Below are positions 44,821 through 55,173 of a stretch of DNA of 64,000 nucleotides, one piece after another. Source of the stretch: Sphingosinicella terrae (GTDB lineage: Bacteria > Pseudomonadota > Alphaproteobacteria > Sphingomonadales > Sphingomonadaceae). The notes under the pieces are model-generated. The model was not told where the DNA came from, ran no database searches, and worked only from the letters and a program-made list of their open reading frames with translations. Each line of letters starts with the position of its first letter. Within the stretch, counting starts at the first letter, position 1. The translations under genes were made by a program, and so were the position numbers. Location: positions 1-64,000 of the forward strand of contig NZ_QDFY01000014.1 of NCBI RefSeq assembly GCF_003347635.1, given 5' to 3'.

Positions 44821-46901
44821 GCGCGGATCCGTTCATAGGGGAGGCTCGCCGGCGCGGGCGTTCCGGGAAGAATGAGGGTGAAGCGGGTGCCATGGCCGAC
44901 GGCGCTCTCGACCTCGAGCCGACCGCCCATCGCCTCGATGAGCGAACGCGCCTCATAGGCGCCGATGCCGAATCCGGATTCCTTGGTCGAGGCGAAGGGC
45001 TGGAAAAGGCGCGTCCGGACGAACTCGTCGGTCATGCCGCCGCCGCGATCGATCACCTCGATGACGGCGTCGCCGCCGCTCTCGAAGCAGCGGACCTCCA
45101 CGGGCTCCCCCCGAGGGCTTGCGTCGATCGCGTTCTGGACGAGGTGCGCCAACGCCTGCTCCAGGCTGCCGCGGACCGCGCGCGCGATCAAAGGCAGCTC
45201 ACCGACCGACTGGATCGGATGGGCACGCCGCTTCGCGCCCACCACAGCCTCGACCACCGGCTGCACATCCGTCGGACGCGGCGGTTCAGGATCGCGCGCG
45301 GCACCGGCCGAAAGCCGCGCGAGCAGATCGTTGAGCTTCTTCACCGACGCCTGCAGCGTCGCGATCATATCGGCGCGGAAGTCGGGATTGTCGGCGTGGC
45401 GCTCCGCATTGCGGGCGACCAGGGTGAGCTGGCTCACCAGGTTCTTGATGTCGTGGAGGATGAAGGCGAAGCGCCGATTGAACTCGTCGAAGCGGCGCGA
45501 ATCCGCCAGCGCCTGCTGGCTGCGCGCTTCGGCGATGTAGCTCGCGGCCTGGATCCCTGCGGCGCGGAAGAGATCGAAATCTTCCCAGTCGAGCGCCCGC
45601 CGGAAGGGCGGGTGCTCGAGGATCACAAGGCCGACCAGGCGCCCGGCATGGATGAGCGGGACGCCGGCCCACGCTCGGTCGAGGCCGACGAGCCATTCCG
45701 GAACGTTCAGCCGGACGTCCCCGGCGACGAGACAGGAACCACGCATTGCTCCGAAGTCGACGATGAAATCCCGACTCTCGATAAAGCGCGCCAGCGTCTC
45801 GGCGCCGTCTCCGGTCGGCGGAAGCTCGAGCCGTGAATGCCAGCGGGCCGTCACCGTGAAACGGTAATGAGCGTCCGCGGTCAGCAGGACGCCGGCAGGA
45901 GACCCACCGATGTCGGCCAGCGCCTTGATCACCCGCTCCTCGAGCGAAACACCCTCCTGGCCCCGGCGCCCCATCGTGTCCGTGAAGCGCAGCCATTCCT
46001 CGCGATAATCGTAGCGATGCTCGAAGACGTGCTTGGCGACGAAGACGCGAAGCCGTGCGCGGAGACGCGCCGACGGCACCAGCGCGAGCGCGGCGACGCT
46101 CATCACGACCACGACACCCAGCTGCGCTGCCGGCCCCCACTGGCCGCCGACGATCTCCAGTGTGCGGGAGGCCGACATCATCACGAGCAGATAGGCGAGG
46201 ATGGCGACGACGGAGAGCGACTGGAAGGCCGCCGCCCGTGACAGCTGGATCTTCCATTCGGAAGCGCCCCGCGGGGAGAGCGCGAACAAGGCGGCCAGGG
46301 CGACGAGGACGACGCCGCGAAAGGCCTGCAGCCCCACCGCACCGCCGCGCGTGAAATAGTCGACCGTGTAGAGATGGAGATCGTAGGCCCACATCACCGC
46401 CAGGGCGAGCATCGGCAGCCGCAGAGCGCTTCGCGATCCAGGCGCGGCCTGGCCGTAGAGATTGTGGACCAGGACGAGTGAGCCGGCGGCGATCGTGATT
46501 CCGAGGATTTGGCTGGTCGAAACCAGCGCGTCGAAGATCAGCGGGATGTCGCGATATTCGGCGACGATTCCGCCGACGACGATCTGGAGGCCGACAACCG
46601 CGGCGACCGCGGCATAGACGGCCTTCACCGCCCGTTGAGAGGCGCGCGCGCCGCCGGTCTGCATGATACCGTACAGCAAGGTGAGGAAGGCGAGGTTGCG
46701 CGCGCTCTCCGCCAGCCTGGTCAATATGTCCTGGACGTCGAGAAGTGCGAGAAAGATCGCCCAGGCGGACACCACCGCGAAGACGATAGCGAGCAGGCGG
46801 TGCAGGGGATCGCCGCGCCAGTGGCGGAGACGACCGACCGAAAGACCCCCATAAAGGAGCGCGGCGAGCCCATGGCTCCAGAGCGAAAGCGCCGCAAGCA
46901 T
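44817..46901 (-). CDS. prsK: Histidine kinase PrsK
   Basis: 694 residues. About eight membrane segments in the first 280 residues, then a GAF-like sensor (about 300-440), the phosphorylatable His in ILHDIKNLVSQL, and a HATPase with NAIDAS, DRGGGM and GFGIGAYEARSL. Family members sense a signal from the cell envelope and phosphorylate PrsR. The gene starts one base into the stop of the glycosyltransferase gene (46901), showing tight coupling. Confidence 0.92.
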   Translation of the reverse strand: MLAALSLWSHGLAALLYGGLSVGRLRHWRGDPLHRLLAIVFAVVSAWAIFLALLDVQDILTRLAESARNLAFLTLLYGIMQTGGARASQRAVKAVYAAVAAVVGLQIVVGGIVAEYRDIPLIFDALVSTSQILGITIAAGSLVLVHNLYGQAAPGSRSALRLPMLALAVMWAYDLHLYTVDYFTRGGAVGLQAFRGVVLVALAALFALSPRGASEWKIQLSRAAAFQSLSVVAILAYLLVMMSASRTLEIVGGQWGPAAQLGVVVVMSVAALALVPSARLRARLRVFVAKHVFEHRYDYREEWLRFTDTMGRRGQEGVSLEERVIKALADIGGSPAGVLLTADAHYRFTVTARWHSRLELPPTGDGAETLARFIESRDFIVDFGAMRGSCLVAGDVRLNVPEWLVGLDRAWAGVPLIHAGRLVGLVILEHPPFRRALDWEDFDLFRAAGIQAASYIAEARSQQALADSRRFDEFNRRFAFILHDIKNLVSQLTLVARNAERHADNPDFRADMIATLQASVKKLNDLLARLSAGAARDPEPPRPTDVQPVVEAVVGAKRRAHPIQSVGELPLIARAVRGSLEQALAHLVQNAIDASPRGEPVEVRCFESGGDAVIEVIDRGGGMTDEFVRTRLFQPFASTKESGFGIGAYEARSLIEAMGGRLEVESAVGHGTRFTLILPGTPAPASLPYERIRA

Positions 46902-48289
46902 CAGCGCGCGCCCTCCGGCCAGAGGATCACGCGCGCGGTCTGGAGGAGGATGAGCAGGTCGAGGAAGGGCGTGTAATTCTTTGCGTAATAGAGATCGAAT
47001 TCCAGCTTCTCGCGCGCGTCCTCGACCGAGGCCCCATAAGGATAGTTGATCTGGGCCCAGCCGGTGATGCCCGGCTTCACCACGTGCCGCTCGGCATAGT
47101 AAGGCAGTCGGGCCTCGAGATCGGCGACGAATTGAGGCCGCTCGGGCCGCGGGCCAACGAAGCTCATCTCGCCGCGCAGCACGCTCCAGGCCTGGGGAAG
47201 CTCGTCGATGCGAAGCTTTCGGATCCAGCGCCCGATCCGTGTCACACGGGGGTCGTCGCGCTGCGCCCAGACGGCCTTGCCGCCGACCTCGGCATCGACC
47301 CGCATCGAACGGATCTTCACGACGTCGAAAGTCTGACCGTAGAGCCCGACCCGGCGCTGGCGGTAGAAGGCCGGCCCGGGACTCTCCAGGCGTACGGCGA
47401 TGGCGGTGACGAATATGAGGGGCGCCGCCAGCACCAGAAGGACGAAGCTGACGACGAGGTCGAACAGCCTCTTGCCCGCGCTCGACAAACGGCGGCCGGC
47501 CGAAAAGCCGTCCGAGAAAATCAGCCAGGAGGGATTGAGGCTGTCGAGATCGACCCGCCCGGTCTCGCGCTCCAGGAAGCTCGAGAAATCGTGCACCGGA
47601 ACGCCTGTCGTCTTGATCCGGAGCAGGTCGGCCAGCGGCAGGGCGTTACGGCGCTCTTCAAGCGCCAGCACAACCTCGCTGGCCGCCAGCGCCAACAGAT
47701 GGTCGGGAAGGTGGGCGATATCGACGCGATTCACTGATGCGGAGACGGCGACGGGACCGTCGTTCATGCCGACATATCCGACGACGGCGAAGCCTGAACC
47801 CGGACGATCCGCCAAGGCCGCGATCCGCTTCGCCCGAAGTCCGGCGCCGAGGACGAGGACGCGGCGCCGGAAGCGCTCGCCGCCGATCAGGTCCCGAAGC
47901 AGCATCCGCGCGCCGGCGAGGGCGCCGACAGCAATCACGGTGGCGTAGAGCAGACTGGAGCGCCAGGAACTGACCGGGGGAAGAAGGAAGAAGAGCAGCG
48001 ACAGCAGCAGGATGCCGAGCGACACGGCGACCAGCAGTCGGGCAACGGCGAAGCGGACGGACTGGAGGGCGTGGACACCGTAGAGGCCGACGGCGACCAT
48101 CGCCGACTGCATCGTCACCGCGAAGACGAGCATGTTCGGCCATCGCGTCGTGTGGAGGTCGAGATCGCCCTCGATTTGCCACAGACGCAGCGTCCAGCCG
48201 GCTTGGGCGGCGAGCATCAAGAGCACGAAATCCACCGCGCCCAGCAGCAGCACCGCATAGGGGACATAGTGCTTGAAGACGCGGATCAC
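46901..48289 (-). CDS. XrtA-type undecaprenyl-phosphate sugar transferase
   Basis: 462 residues from a GTG. Four N-terminal membrane helices, a Rossmann-like middle (VLVLGAGLRAKRIAAL), one more membrane helix and the bacterial sugar-transferase domain: KRLFDLVVSF, ESPGPAFYRQRRVG, KIRSMRVDAE, TRIGRWIRKLRIDELPQ, GPRPERPQF and the GITGWAQINYPYG ending. It transfers a sugar-phosphate to undecaprenyl phosphate, the first step of a polysaccharide repeat. It heads the operon with prsK-prsR-prsT; the TIGR03013-type length and position fit the XrtA-linked group. Confidence 0.93.
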   Translation of the reverse strand: MIRVFKHYVPYAVLLLGAVDFVLLMLAAQAGWTLRLWQIEGDLDLHTTRWPNMLVFAVTMQSAMVAVGLYGVHALQSVRFAVARLLVAVSLGILLLSLLFFLLPPVSSWRSSLLYATVIAVGALAGARMLLRDLIGGERFRRRVLVLGAGLRAKRIAALADRPGSGFAVVGYVGMNDGPVAVSASVNRVDIAHLPDHLLALAASEVVLALEERRNALPLADLLRIKTTGVPVHDFSSFLERETGRVDLDSLNPSWLIFSDGFSAGRRLSSAGKRLFDLVVSFVLLVLAAPLIFVTAIAVRLESPGPAFYRQRRVGLYGQTFDVVKIRSMRVDAEVGGKAVWAQRDDPRVTRIGRWIRKLRIDELPQAWSVLRGEMSFVGPRPERPQFVADLEARLPYYAERHVVKPGITGWAQINYPYGASVEDAREKLEFDLYYAKNYTPFLDLLILLQTARVILWPEGAR

Positions 48290-48329
48290 CGTTCCGCGCC
48301 CCTCTCGCCGGGCCAGAATGTAAGATTGT

Positions 48330-48350
48330 CCGACACAGAGGGAGTGTCGG
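48330..48350. promoter_or_regulatory. Inverted repeat in the divergent polysaccharide/manC control region
   Basis: CCGACAC-N7-GTGTCGG (48330-48336 and 48344-48350) is perfect over 7 bp. It lies 41 bases upstream of the glycosyltransferase GTG and 154 bases before the manC ATG. The spacing of centres is 14 bases. It could be a dimeric-regulator site, for example PrsR or another factor. No -24/-12 sigma-54 element was recognised beside it. Confidence 0.4.
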
Positions 48351-48503
48351 CGAAATTGACAAATAAAGCGTGAAAGCGGCTGGAGGAGGTCGCTACCCTC
48401 TGTCGACGGTCAACTACGACCGAGGTGACGCCAGTCTGCTGCCGGGATCAGCCGCGCGCGAAAAGCCGGTTCCCTGCCCGAGCCTCGCTGCTACAGTTGG
48501 GCC

Positions 48504-49601
48504 ATGGAGACGCCCGCAGCGCCGATCACGCCGGTTATACTGTGCGGAGGGGCCGGCACGCGACTCTGGCCGTTGTCGCGGTTGGACCGGCCCAAGCCCT
48601 TCGTCTCGATCGAAGGCGACGAAAGCCTGCTTCAGGCGACTCTGTCGCGGGTTGCCGACCCTGTCCGGTTCGCAGCGCCCATCGTCATCGCAGCAGACGA
48701 ATATGGACCGGCGGTCGAAGCGCAGCTTGCCGGCCGAGCGCCCGCCGGAACGCGCCTCGTGCTCGAGCCTGTGGCGCGCGGCACCGCCGCAGCGATCACC
48801 CTCGCCGCCTTGCTCGGCGATCCCGATGCCTTGCTGCTCGTCCTTCCCAGCGACCACGTGGTGAAGGCGCCGACCGAGCTCCTGCGTGCCGTTGCGGTCG
48901 GGACCGAAGCCGCAAGGGAGGGATGGCTGGTGACGTTCGGCGCCAGGCCGGACCGGGCCGAGACAGGCTATGGCTATCTACGCCAGGGCGAAGCCGCTCC
49001 TGGCGGCACCCGCCGCGTCGAACGCTTCGTCGAGAAGCCGGATGCCGAGGCCGCCGCCGGCTTCGTCGCCGACGGGGCCTATCTCTGGAATTGCGGGATC
49101 TTCTTGTTCACCGCCGGCGCACTGATCGAGGAGATGCGCAAGCACGCGCCCTATATATTGGCGCCATGCGAGGAGGCGGTGGCGGGGATCGTTACGGGGC
49201 CGGACGGGATCCGCCCTTCGCCCGGCCCTTTCGCGCGGGCCCCCGCCCAGTCGATCGATCATGCGGTGATGGAGCGAAGCGACCGGGTCGCAACCGTGCC
49301 GGTGGACATGGGCTGGTCCGACGCCGGCAGCTGGGAAGCGCTGCACGCTGCCGCCGCAAAGGATTCTCGGGGCAATGCCCTGGACGGTGACGTGGTGGCT
49401 ATCGACAGCGACAATTCCCTGATCCGCTCCGAAGGTCCGCTCGTCGTCGGCGTCGGCATCCGCGACATGGTCGTGGTGGCGACGGAGAGGTCCGTGCTGA
49501 TAGTCCCGCGGGGCGAGAGCCAGCGAGTCAAGGAAGCGGTGGAGGCGTTGATCCGGCGCGGGCACGCCCCGCCGCCGGAACTGAAGGAAGGCGAGGAATA
49601 G
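48504..49601 (+). CDS. manC: Mannose-1-phosphate guanylyltransferase
   Basis: 365 residues. Pyrophosphorylase signature ILCGGAGTRLWPLSR (12-26), the DHVV loop in LLVLPSDHVV, FVEKPD and WSDAGSW. It makes GDP-mannose from mannose-1-phosphate and GTP. The bifunctional ManC/AlgA form has an additional C-terminal cupin domain (total about 480 residues); that isomerase half is missing, so it is monofunctional. It is divergent from the polysaccharide operon and uses the PgmG product from 26.3 kb. Confidence 0.9.
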   Translation: METPAAPITPVILCGGAGTRLWPLSRLDRPKPFVSIEGDESLLQATLSRVADPVRFAAPIVIAADEYGPAVEAQLAGRAPAGTRLVLEPVARGTAAAITLAALLGDPDALLLVLPSDHVVKAPTELLRAVAVGTEAAREGWLVTFGARPDRAETGYGYLRQGEAAPGGTRRVERFVEKPDAEAAAGFVADGAYLWNCGIFLFTAGALIEEMRKHAPYILAPCEEAVAGIVTGPDGIRPSPGPFARAPAQSIDHAVMERSDRVATVPVDMGWSDAGSWEALHAAAAKDSRGNALDGDVVAIDSDNSLIRSEGPLVVGVGIRDMVVVATERSVLIVPRGESQRVKEAVEALIRRGHAPPPELKEGEE

Positions 49602-49604
49602 AAG

Positions 49605-50537
49605 ATGGAGCATCGCAAGCTCGGCGACAGCGGCCTCGAGACGCCGCGGCTGGTCCTCGGCGGCAACGTCTTCGGCTACACGGCCCACGGCGAAGAGGCG
49701 TTCGCGATCCTGGACCGGTTCATCGAGGCCGGCGGCACGATGATCGATACCGCAGACGTCTACTCCAACTGGGTGCCGGGCCATGTCGGCGGCGAATCGG
49801 AGACGCTGCTGGGCGCGTGGCTGAAACGCCGCGGGCGCCGTGACGACGTGCTGATCGCGACCAAGGTCGGCTACGACAAGGGCTTATCGGCCGCTCATGT
49901 CGCCGCGGCGGCGGAAGCGTCGTTGCGCCGCCTCGGGACCGACCGGATCGATCTCTATTATGCCCATAAGGACGATCCGAACACGCCTCTGGAGGAGACG
50001 CTGGCGGCATTCGACCGCCTCGTCCGCGACGGAAAGGTGCGCGCGGTCGGCGCGTCAAACTATTCGGCCGACCGTCTAGCCCAGGCGCTGGATGTTTCGG
50101 CTCAGGCCGGGCTCGCTCGCTTCACCGTTCTGCAGCCCGAATATAATCTGATCGCGCGCGCGAGCTTCGAAGGGCCGCTCCAGCAGCTTTCGATCGATCG
50201 CCAACTCGGCGTGCTTCCCTATTTCGGCCTCGCCTCCGGATTCCTCACCGGCAAATATCGATCCGAGGCGGATTTCGGAAAGAGCGTTCGCGGCGGCGGC
50301 ATGCGTCGTTATCTCGACCACCGCGGCCTGCGGGTACTGGCGGCGCTGGATTCGGTGGCGGCGGAGACCGGATCAACGCCGGCCCAGGTGGCGCTGGCCT
50401 GGCTTGCCGCCCAGCCGGGCGTCACCGCCCCGATCGCCAGCGCGACGGGCGTCTCCCAGCTCGAGGAACTGCTCGGGGTGCTCACGCTCGATCTCGGGCG
50501 GGACCAGCTGGAAAGACTGAGCGCGGCCGCGCGCTGA
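49605..50537 (+). CDS. Aldo/keto reductase
   Basis: 310 residues. Begins MEHRKLGDSGLETPRLVLGGN, with catalytic residues D45-type in FDT-like MIDTADVYSNW, K in ATKVGYDKG and H in YYAHKDDPNTPLEETL. AKR fold with the GASNYSADRLAQAL motif. NADPH-dependent reduction of aldehydes or ketones; substrate unknown. It begins three bases after the manC stop, so co-transcribed. Confidence 0.92.
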   Translation: MEHRKLGDSGLETPRLVLGGNVFGYTAHGEEAFAILDRFIEAGGTMIDTADVYSNWVPGHVGGESETLLGAWLKRRGRRDDVLIATKVGYDKGLSAAHVAAAAEASLRRLGTDRIDLYYAHKDDPNTPLEETLAAFDRLVRDGKVRAVGASNYSADRLAQALDVSAQAGLARFTVLQPEYNLIARASFEGPLQQLSIDRQLGVLPYFGLASGFLTGKYRSEADFGKSVRGGGMRRYLDHRGLRVLAALDSVAAETGSTPAQVALAWLAAQPGVTAPIASATGVSQLEELLGVLTLDLGRDQLERLSAAAR

Positions 50538-50549
50538 ATCGTGGTGGGG

Positions 50550-51005
50550 TCAGGCGGCTTCCCAACCGAGGACGAAGTCGCGCAAGGCGCGCGCATCGTG
50601 CAGCGCGTTGTGGGGCACCGCACTGTTCGCCGCCGTGCTGAACCCGGGCGTGCGCAGCAGCTCGAAGCGCAGCGCTCCCACCGGGGCCATCTCTCCCGGA
50701 CCCGTCATCAGCAGCGCGCAGAAGTGGCAGATATCGTCTGGCCAGTCGGCGACGATCACGGGATCGGCGTCCCCGGCTAGATAGTGGGCCAGGAGCGCCG
50801 CGGCCTCGGCGCGGGACAGCTGCTGGTCGGTGCCTTGGGGGACCTTCCGCAGATAGGGAACGACGTTGCGCTCGACCCATGGATGGACGACGTCCGGCAA
50901 AGGCAAGGTGACATAATATTCCTGGTCGCCATGCTCCGGCGCCAGCGCCAGGCTGATCAGGGCTCCGCCGAAGCCGTTGAACTCGGTATCCAGAAAATAG
51001 CGCAT
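50550..51005 (-). CDS. Predicted 3'-5' exoribonuclease (DEDDh, Rv2179c-like)
   Basis: 151 residues. MRYFLDTEFNGFGGALISLAL is DEDD motif I (D6, E8); a D in ADWPDD is motif II; HNALHDARALRDF with H and D is motif III, giving the DEDDh arrangement. This is the compact fold of Rv2179c/PF16473 exoribonucleases. It is 220 bases from purH, with the same direction. Convergent with the aldo-keto reductase. Confidence 0.82.
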   Translation of the reverse strand: MRYFLDTEFNGFGGALISLALAPEHGDQEYYVTLPLPDVVHPWVERNVVPYLRKVPQGTDQQLSRAEAAALLAHYLAGDADPVIVADWPDDICHFCALLMTGPGEMAPVGALRFELLRTPGFSTAANSAVPHNALHDARALRDFVLGWEAA

Positions 51006-51225
51006 CGCCCTCGCGCAATCCCTTCTCAATCTCGTCGATGCCGGAACACGAAGATGCGCCGAGGCGCGCCGGCAAGACATTCGGACGCCGCCGAAATCGC
51101 GGCGATCCTGCCGCCCTGCGCAGACCATCGGCGCCGGGGCTCGCCGGGGCAGATCGGCCCCGCACGACGCTTCTCTGGAAGATCGGCGTTCGCAGAGCAA
51201 GCCGACCGCTGCAATGCGCGCGAGC

Positions 51226-52815
51226 CTAGTGTCGGAAATGCCGCATGCCGGTGAAGACCATCGCCAGGCCCGCCGCATCGGCGGCCGCAATCACTTCCTC
51301 GTCACGAATGGAGCCGCCCGGCTGGATCACCGCCGTCGCGCCCGCTTCGACGGCGGCGAGCAGGCCGTCGGCAAAGGGGAAGAAGGCATCCGAAGCGACC
51401 GCCGAGCCGATCGTGCGCGGCTGCGCCCAGCCTGCCTTCCCGGCAGCGTCCCGGGCCTTCCACGCGGCAATCCGAGCCGATTCGAGCCGATTCATCTGGC
51501 CGGCGCCGATCCCGGCGGTCGCTCCCTCCCGCGCGTAGACGATGGCGTTGGACTTTACGTGCTTGGCGACCGTCCAGGCGAAAAGACAGTCTTCCAGTTC
51601 CTGCTGGGTCGGAGCGCGCTTCGTCACCACCTCGAGAGCGTCCCGGGAGACTCGGCCATTGTCTCGCGTCTGGACGAGCCATCCACCCGCGATCGACTTT
51701 ACGGCGAGACCAGGACGGGTCGGATCGGGAAGCTCGCCGGTCAGCAGAAGGCGCAGATTCTTCTTCGCGGCGAAGATCTCGCGCGCCGCCTCGTCGGCGT
51801 CGGGCGCGATGACCACCTCGGTGAAGATCCGGCTCATCGCTTCGGCGGAAGCACGGTCGAGCGGGCGATTCACCGCGATGATCCCACCGAAAGCCGAGAC
51901 GCTGTCGCAGGCGAAGGCCGCTTCATAGGCCATGGCGAGAGTGGAGCCGACGGCTACTCCGCAGGGGTTGGCGTGCTTGACGATGACGCAGGCCGGATCC
52001 GCCTCGCGGAACTCCGCGACCAGTTCGAGCGCGGCATCGGCGTCATTGTAATTGTTGTAGCTCAGCGCCTTGCCCTGAACCTGCTCGGCCTGGGCGATGC
52101 CACGCGCGTGCGGACCGTCGGCCAGATAGAGGGCGGCCTGCTGATGCGGGTTCTCGCCGTAACGAAGGCGGTCGCGCGATTGCATGGCAAAGGCGAGTGT
52201 CGGCGGAAGAAGCTCCCCCTGATCGGCGAAGGCGAACCATTGTGAGATCGCCGAATCGTAGGCGGCAGTCGCGGCGAAAGCCTTGGCGGCAAAGCGGCGG
52301 CGCAGGTCGAACGACGTCATGCCGCCACTCTGTTCTAGGGAAGCGATCAGCTCTCCATAGTCGCCCGGATCGGTGACGATGGTGACATATCGGTGGTTCT
52401 TCGCGGCCGAACGAACCATGGAAGGTCCGCCGATGTCGATATTATCTATCACTTCGTCGCGGGCCGCGCCGCGGGCGACGGTCGCGGCGAAGGGATAGAG
52501 GTTGACGACGACCAGATCGATCGCGCCGATCGCATGCTCGGACATGGCGGCCGCATGGGCGGGGTCGTCCCGTACCGCCAAGAGCCCGCCATGGACCATC
52601 GGGTGGAGCGTTTTCACCCGGCCATCCATCATCTCGGGGAAACCGGTGAGATCGGACACGTCCCGCACCTCCAAGCCCGCGTCGCGCAGCGTGCGGGCGG
52701 TGCCGCCGGTGGAGATCAGCTCGACGCCGTAGCGGACGAGGGCGGCGCCGAGTTCGGCCAGGCCCGCCTTGTCGGATACCGAGAGCAGCGCGCGGGTTAT
52801 CTTCACGTCGGACAT
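51226..52815 (-). CDS. purH: Bifunctional AICAR formyltransferase / IMP cyclohydrolase
   Basis: 529 residues. The N-terminal MGS-type cyclohydrolase domain ([32 protein letters not shown]) is followed by the AICAR transformylase with [11 protein letters not shown] and [15 protein letters not shown]-type motifs and the C-terminal [10 protein letters not shown]. It carries out the last two steps of de novo IMP synthesis. ATG at 52813-52815. Divergent from the hybrid kinase. Confidence 0.97.
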   Translation of the reverse strand: MSDVKITRALLSVSDKAGLAELGAALVRYGVELISTGGTARTLRDAGLEVRDVSDLTGFPEMMDGRVKTLHPMVHGGLLAVRDDPAHAAAMSEHAIGAIDLVVVNLYPFAATVARGAARDEVIDNIDIGGPSMVRSAAKNHRYVTIVTDPGDYGELIASLEQSGGMTSFDLRRRFAAKAFAATAAYDSAISQWFAFADQGELLPPTLAFAMQSRDRLRYGENPHQQAALYLADGPHARGIAQAEQVQGKALSYNNYNDADAALELVAEFREADPACVIVKHANPCGVAVGSTLAMAYEAAFACDSVSAFGGIIAVNRPLDRASAEAMSRIFTEVVIAPDADEAAREIFAAKKNLRLLLTGELPDPTRPGLAVKSIAGGWLVQTRDNGRVSRDALEVVTKRAPTQQELEDCLFAWTVAKHVKSNAIVYAREGATAGIGAGQMNRLESARIAAWKARDAAGKAGWAQPRTIGSAVASDAFFPFADGLLAAVEAGATAVIQPGGSIRDEEVIAAADAAGLAMVFTGMRHFRH

Positions 52816-52934
52816 GGTCGGCCTTTCAAGTGGGAGCTTCCCGCCCTGAGCGCGAGCCACGCAAATTATCAAGCGGCAACCGCCTTCCCCCGCGCGACGC
52901 CAAGGCGCCGGACGAACCGTATCGGACATGGCGG

Positions 52935-55148
52935 ATGAAGGGCGGCTGGCGATTTTCACTGCCCTTGGCGGCGCTCCTCGTCGGGCTGATCGGCACCCTC
53001 GTGGCGACGCTGCAAGTATCACAAGCCGCTGTAGGGCGGATGCAGGCGCGCTTCGAAGCGCTCGCCGCGGGCGCCGTCGCCGATATAGAGGGCCGCGTTC
53101 AGGGCCAGGTGACGCTCCTGCGCGCGACTGCGGGTTTCTTCAATGCATCGGATCGGGTGACGCGGGACGAGTTCCGCGTCTTCGTCGAGCGGCTTCGCCT
53201 GGAAAGGAACTATCCGGGGGTACTGGGCATCGGCTACGCGGCCTACGAGCCGACGCGCGAACGCCTCGCCGACACCGTAGCCACAGCCCAAGTCGAAGGT
53301 AGCCCGGAATTTCGGGTGTGGCCGGCCGTGGAGAGGCGAGGTGGCCATTCTGCGATTCTGATGCTGGAGCCGCTCGATCGGCGTAACGCGGCCGCGCTCG
53401 GGTACGACATGCTCAGCGAAGCGACCCGGCAGGCCGCGATGCGGGCGGCGGCCGCAACGGATTCCGCCACGATGAGTGGACGGGTCCGGCTCGTTCAGGA
53501 GATCGATCCGGTCAAGCAGCCTGGCTTTCTCATCTATGTACCTCTCTATCGCCGCGCAACGGACGACCGGCCCGAGCTGCGCGGGTGGGTATACAGCCCG
53601 TTGCGGGCCTATGATCTTTTTCGCACGGTCTTCGCCCAGGATGAGCTCACGAATATCGTCGTCGAAATCCACGACCAGGCGGTCGCACCCGAACGGCTGC
53701 TCTTCCAAAGCGGTCCGCCGGCTCAACGGCCGAAGCATGTTCAGATTAGACCGGTCGAGATCGCCGGCCGACAATGGGTGGTTCGGGTGAGCTCGACTGC
53801 CGCGTTCGAGGACGAACTGCCGGTCAGGACAGCTTCCGTCATCGCCTTGGCCGGTGTCGCCATCTCGGTCCTGCTCGCCCTGCTGATGCTGCAGCAGACG
53901 CAGTCGGCCTGGCGCACCCAGCGGGAAGTGGACCGGAGAACGGCGGAGCTACGCGAGGCGAACGCGCGGCTGGTGGCCGAGGCCGAGGCGCGCGAGGTGG
54001 CCGAGGCTCAGTTGCGTCAGATGCAGAAGATGGACGCTATCGGCCAGCTGACCGGCGGCATCGCTCACGACTTCAACAACATGCTCGCGATCATCATCGG
54101 CAATCTCGATATGGCGCAGCGGCGGGCGGACGACCCGCCCCGCCTCCGTCGCGCGCTGGCCCACGCCGCCGAGGGCGCACACAAGGCCGCCGACCTGACG
54201 CGCCGCCTGCTGGCATTCGGGCGGCGGCAGCCGCTCGATCCGCGCGCCGTCGACGCCAATGCCCTGCTCTTGGGCATGTCCGATCTCTTGCGTCGCTCGA
54301 TCGGGGAGAAGGTCCGGCTCGACCTGACCTTGGCGCCGGATCTGTGGGCAGTCCACGTCGATCCGGTCCAGCTGGAAAACGCCATCCTCAACCTCGCCAT
54401 CAATGGCCGCGACGCGATGCCGGATGGCGGCACCTTGACAATCGCCACCGGGAACCGCGCCGAGAGCGGCGGCCCTGGGCCGGCCGGCTCGGCTGACGAC
54501 CTTGTTCTCATTTCCGTTCGCGACACGGGCGTCGGGATGGACGAGGAAGTGGCGGCGCGGGCGCTCGAACCCTTTTTCACGACCAAGGCAGTCGGCCGCG
54601 GAACTGGACTGGGTCTCAGCCAGGTCTTCGGGTTCGTGCAGCAGTCGGGCGGGACGCTCAGCATCGATTCGTCACCGGGAGCCGGAACTCGCATTGACGT
54701 TCGGCTGCCGCGGCACAACGGGACAGTGCAAGCCGCCGCAGTGCCCGATGAAGCGATTCCCGCGGCGCGCGGCGGTGAGTGCGTGCTCGTAGTCGAGGAC
54801 CAGGACCAGGTCCGCCGCGTCGCGGTGGAGGCGCTGCGCGAGCTGGGCTATTCGGTCGTCGAGGCCTCCGGGGGCGCGGAGGCGCTCGGTCAGTTGGAGA
54901 GAAATCCCGACATCCGGCTCCTGTTCAGCGATGTGGTGATGCCGGAAATGGACGGCCGCCAGCTCGCCGAGGAGGCGCGACGGCGGCGGCCCGATCTGAA
55001 GATCGTCCTGACCACCGGCTATGCCCCCGCCGAAATTTTCGCCGACAACGATTGGGCCGGCTGGCTGCCGCTGCTTCGGAAGCCGTTTACGATGCCCCGC
55101 CTGGCGCGCCTGATCCGCGAGGTGCTCGATCGCAATTCCGCGGATTAA
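52935..55148 (+). CDS. CHASE-domain hybrid histidine kinase
   Basis: 737 residues. Membrane helix at about 8-27, CHASE sensor at about 60-240, second helix about 300-320, a short coiled coil, HisKA with H378 in [14 protein letters not shown], HATPase ([42 protein letters not shown]) and a C-terminal receiver with D666 ([12 protein letters not shown]). CHASE domains sense small extracellular ligands. No DNA-binding partner is adjacent. The frame is open upstream to a GTG at 52830; the ATG at 52935 places the first helix near the N-terminus. Confidence 0.9.
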   Translation: MKGGWRFSLPLAALLVGLIGTLVATLQVSQAAVGRMQARFEALAAGAVADIEGRVQGQVTLLRATAGFFNASDRVTRDEFRVFVERLRLERNYPGVLGIGYAAYEPTRERLADTVATAQVEGSPEFRVWPAVERRGGHSAILMLEPLDRRNAAALGYDMLSEATRQAAMRAAAATDSATMSGRVRLVQEIDPVKQPGFLIYVPLYRRATDDRPELRGWVYSPLRAYDLFRTVFAQDELTNIVVEIHDQAVAPERLLFQSGPPAQRPKHVQIRPVEIAGRQWVVRVSSTAAFEDELPVRTASVIALAGVAISVLLALLMLQQTQSAWRTQREVDRRTAELREANARLVAEAEAREVAEAQLRQMQKMDAIGQLTGGIAHDFNNMLAIIIGNLDMAQRRADDPPRLRRALAHAAEGAHKAADLTRRLLAFGRRQPLDPRAVDANALLLGMSDLLRRSIGEKVRLDLTLAPDLWAVHVDPVQLENAILNLAINGRDAMPDGGTLTIATGNRAESGGPGPAGSADDLVLISVRDTGVGMDEEVAARALEPFFTTKAVGRGTGLGLSQVFGFVQQSGGTLSIDSSPGAGTRIDVRLPRHNGTVQAAAVPDEAIPAARGGECVLVVEDQDQVRRVAVEALRELGYSVVEASGGAEALGQLERNPDIRLLFSDVVMPEMDGRQLAEEARRRRPDLKIVLTTGYAPAEIFADNDWAGWLPLLRKPFTMPRLARLIREVLDRNSAD

Positions 55149-55173
55149 GGCGGATTTGCATGCCGCGCGTCCG

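Noticed and set aside
48351-48503. Sigma-54 promoter (GG-N10-GC) for manC or the polysaccharide operon
   Set aside because: No TGGCAC-N5-TTGC-like site with the right spacing was found on either strand.
51006-51225. A non-coding RNA or small gene between purH and the exoribonuclease
   Set aside because: The 220 bases show only short GC hairpins and no open frame with a ribosome-binding site; nothing can be supported.
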